DNA from: Pseudomonadota bacterium
GTDB taxonomy: Bacteria > Pseudomonadota > Alphaproteobacteria > Acetobacterales > Acetobacteraceae
Direction: 5' to 3'
Length of the DNA: 34,482 nucleotides
Assembly (NCBI GenBank): GCA_021845985.1
Contig: JAJZES010000009.1
Location: 1 to 34,482, forward strand
The notes under the pieces are model-generated. The model had not been told where the DNA came from. It was given only the letters and a program-made list of their open reading frames with translations, and ran no database searches. Positions 33,620-34,482 of this stretch are shown here, one piece after another. The position numbers and the translations under genes were made by a program. The first letter of the stretch is position 1. Each line of letters opens with the position of its first letter.

Positions 33620-33940
33620 GCATCGCCGGATCAACGCATCAGGCAGTCGCCGATGCTGCGGACGACAGCGCCGTGCGGATGTGACGCATCGGTCGTGGGT
33701 CGGTTTGGGACTACCAACCTTTTGCGACATTCCCCGCAGGCGCCGTCGCGGCTACCTGGATTGCCGGCTTCGCGGCAATGCCGGGAAAGTATTTGCCCAA
33801 AATTCAGAAGGCACGGCAGCGGCCCCTGTCGATATTGCCTTGCAACCACTGCCTTTCGATCGGCTCTGCCAGCAGATCGACGTGCCGGTCGAGCGATTCG
33901 CACGACAGTCGCTCAATCTGGATCCGGAAAGCCTGGCCAC
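33620..33940. other. Gene-free spacer with a dispersed palindromic repeat
   Basis: A 321-bp stretch of lower GC between convergent genes. I see no supported coding frame. ATTGCCG (33760-33766) and CGGCAAT (33773-33779) form a perfect seven-base dyad with a six-base loop. The surrounding minus-strand translation RHCREAGNPGS is the well-known spurious peptide produced by dispersed 'GGCAATCC...GGATTGCC' repeats in proteobacteria. The repeat covers about 33729-33785. The remainder shows no clear terminator, RNA gene or promoter. Confidence 0.5.
33729..33785 (-). repeat. Dispersed palindromic repeat unit (CREAGNP type)
   Basis: Centred on the ATTGCCG / CGGCAAT dyad at 33760-33779 and extending to the TCCCCGCAGG side. 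Its minus-strand reading (CREAGNPG) matches a repeat family often mis-annotated as small proteins. The outer limits are estimated because no second copy is visible in this window. Confidence 0.45.
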
Positions 33941-34354
33941 CTATCCTCTCAGCAGTTGCTCGAAATAGGCAATCGTACGGCATAGCCCTTCTTCAAGCGG
34001 CACCTTGGGTTGCCATCCAAGCTCGCGTTTTGCCATCGTGATATCTGGGCACCGTTGCATCGGATCGTCCTGCGGCAGCGGACGATGCACGATGTGCGAT
34101 CTGGAGTTGGTCAAAGCGATCACCCGCTCCGCCAGTTCGCGGACGGTGATTTCATGCGGGTTGTCGATGTTGATCGGGCCGATGACATGAGACCCGGTTG
34201 CCATCAAGCGGATCAATCCATCGACAAGGTCATCGACGTAGCAAAACGCGCGCGTCTGCATGCCATCCCCGTACAGGGCGATGTCTTCGCCCTTCAAAGC
34301 CTGGACGATAAAGTTGGAGACGACGCGACCATCGTTCGGGTGCATCCGGGGACC
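33941..34354 (-). pseudogene. UDP-glucuronate decarboxylase-like gene, N-terminal part lost to an insertion
   Basis: The C-terminal third of an extended SDR nucleotide-sugar enzyme. It starts within [20 protein letters not shown] and continues with [52 protein letters not shown] and [13 protein letters not shown]. This matches UDP-glucuronate decarboxylase (Uxs, makes UDP-xylose) better than GalE or RmlB. Intact enzymes are about 310-350 residues; only about 137 remain. In the reading direction the codon before GPR should be Tyr (NTYGPRM in the family) but is TAG. The similarity therefore stops at 34354, where the insertion sequence begins. The Rossmann NAD site and the catalytic YxxxK lie in the missing part, so the fragment is inactive. 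Confidence 0.87.
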
Positions 34355-34482
34355 CTAGGCCCCGTTCGCATTTGAAGGAATGGCGTGGTCGGGCTATTCT
34401 GGTGCGGGTTGGCAAGGTTTTGGGAGCGACGATGCGCGTTCTGACGGACGCCCAATGGGCGAAGTTCGAGGCGGCGATTGCG
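34355..34482 (+). mobile_element. Left end of an insertion sequence, probably IS5 family
   Basis: The Uxs-like reading frame is interrupted at about 34355. The following GGCCCCGTTCGCATTTGAAG looks like an insertion-sequence terminus, and a transposase gene starts 70-80 bp further in. CTAG at 34355-34358 could include the target duplication (IS5-type elements often target short TA-containing sites), but the far end is outside the window, so neither the duplication nor the inverted repeat can be verified. Confidence 0.62.
34432..34482 (+). CDS. Transposase, first 17 codons only
   Basis: ATG 34432 with GGGAG six bases upstream begins MRVLTDAQWAKFEAAIA. The LTDAQWAK(F/I)E opening is characteristic of IS5-family (DUF4096-type N-terminal domain) transposases, which cut and paste the element with a DDE active site. 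The rest lies beyond the right edge, so the family call depends on this short motif. Direction is opposite to the gene it interrupts. Confidence 0.62.
   Translation, partial: MRVLTDAQWAKFEAAIA

Noticed and set aside
33631-33903. Possible small protein on the minus strand with RHCREAGNPGS
   Set aside because: The peptide is the hallmark of a dispersed palindromic repeat that is often mis-annotated as a gene.
1-34482. CRISPR arrays, tRNA or rRNA genes
   Set aside because: No evenly spaced direct repeats and no recognisable tRNA or rRNA cores were seen on either strand; tRNAscan or Infernal would settle this.

Overview
The window is high-GC bacterial DNA (about 70% G+C over most of its length) with tightly packed genes, many overlapping at ATGA/GTGA junctions. 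The gene set points to an alphaproteobacterium. The evidence is aerobic cobaltochelatase genes cobS/cobT behind bolA and a J-domain gene, lysA followed by the large TIGR02302 (DUF4175-like) membrane protein, an FYDLN_acid zinc-ribbon protein before aroA-cmk, and rpsF-rpsR-rplI. Rhodospirillales, and Acetobacteraceae in particular, is my best guess. It rests on protein flavour and gene order, not on a search.

Layout. 1-1390 is a lower-GC accessory patch: the C-terminal end of an unknown plus-strand gene cut by the left edge, a truncated DUF6941-like gene, an XRE-type regulator and a frameshifted hypothetical gene. 1387-6429 holds a poorly conserved proline/arginine-rich protein and then a compact four-gene run: class II aldolase, orphan TPP-enzyme half, ligase-associated exonuclease, ATP-dependent DNA ligase. 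6439-9319 (minus) encodes two polytopic membrane proteins, one with GT22 (Alg9-like) mannosyltransferase signatures. 9472-16249 is housekeeping: lysA, the TIGR02302 protein, rpsF-rpsR-rplI, and a cyclopropane-fatty-acyl-phospholipid synthase-family gene. 16282-17344 (minus) carries a CBS-pair protein and the FYDLN protein, with an inverted pair of REP-like repeats between them. 17471-21235 is aroA-cmk and a GT61-type glycosyltransferase. 21258-26050 is bolA (divergent), a J-domain gene, cobS and cobT, with a foreign-looking two-gene cassette between cobS and cobT. 26165-32340 has two PEP-CTERM surface proteins around pgi-mutL and a radical SAM/SPASM gene. 32396-34482 has a GT4 glycosyltransferase, a repeat-bearing spacer, the C-terminal third of a UDP-glucuronate decarboxylase-like gene, and the start of an insertion sequence that interrupts it.

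How the genes fit together. Most genes are core metabolism (lysine, aromatic amino acids, pyrimidine nucleotides, glycolysis, cobalamin), translation and repair (MutL, ligase). The accessory theme towards the right is envelope or exopolysaccharide: PEP-CTERM proteins, GT4, GT61, GT22 and the nucleotide-sugar enzyme. Both edges look disrupted by mobile DNA.

Limits. No RNA genes or CRISPR arrays were seen. No clearly new multi-gene system is proven. The best candidates for a second look are the cassette inside cobST, the orphan aldolase/TPP pair fused to the DNA-repair pair, and the left-edge regulator operon. Two apparent frameshifts, both at five-base T runs, could be sequencing errors.
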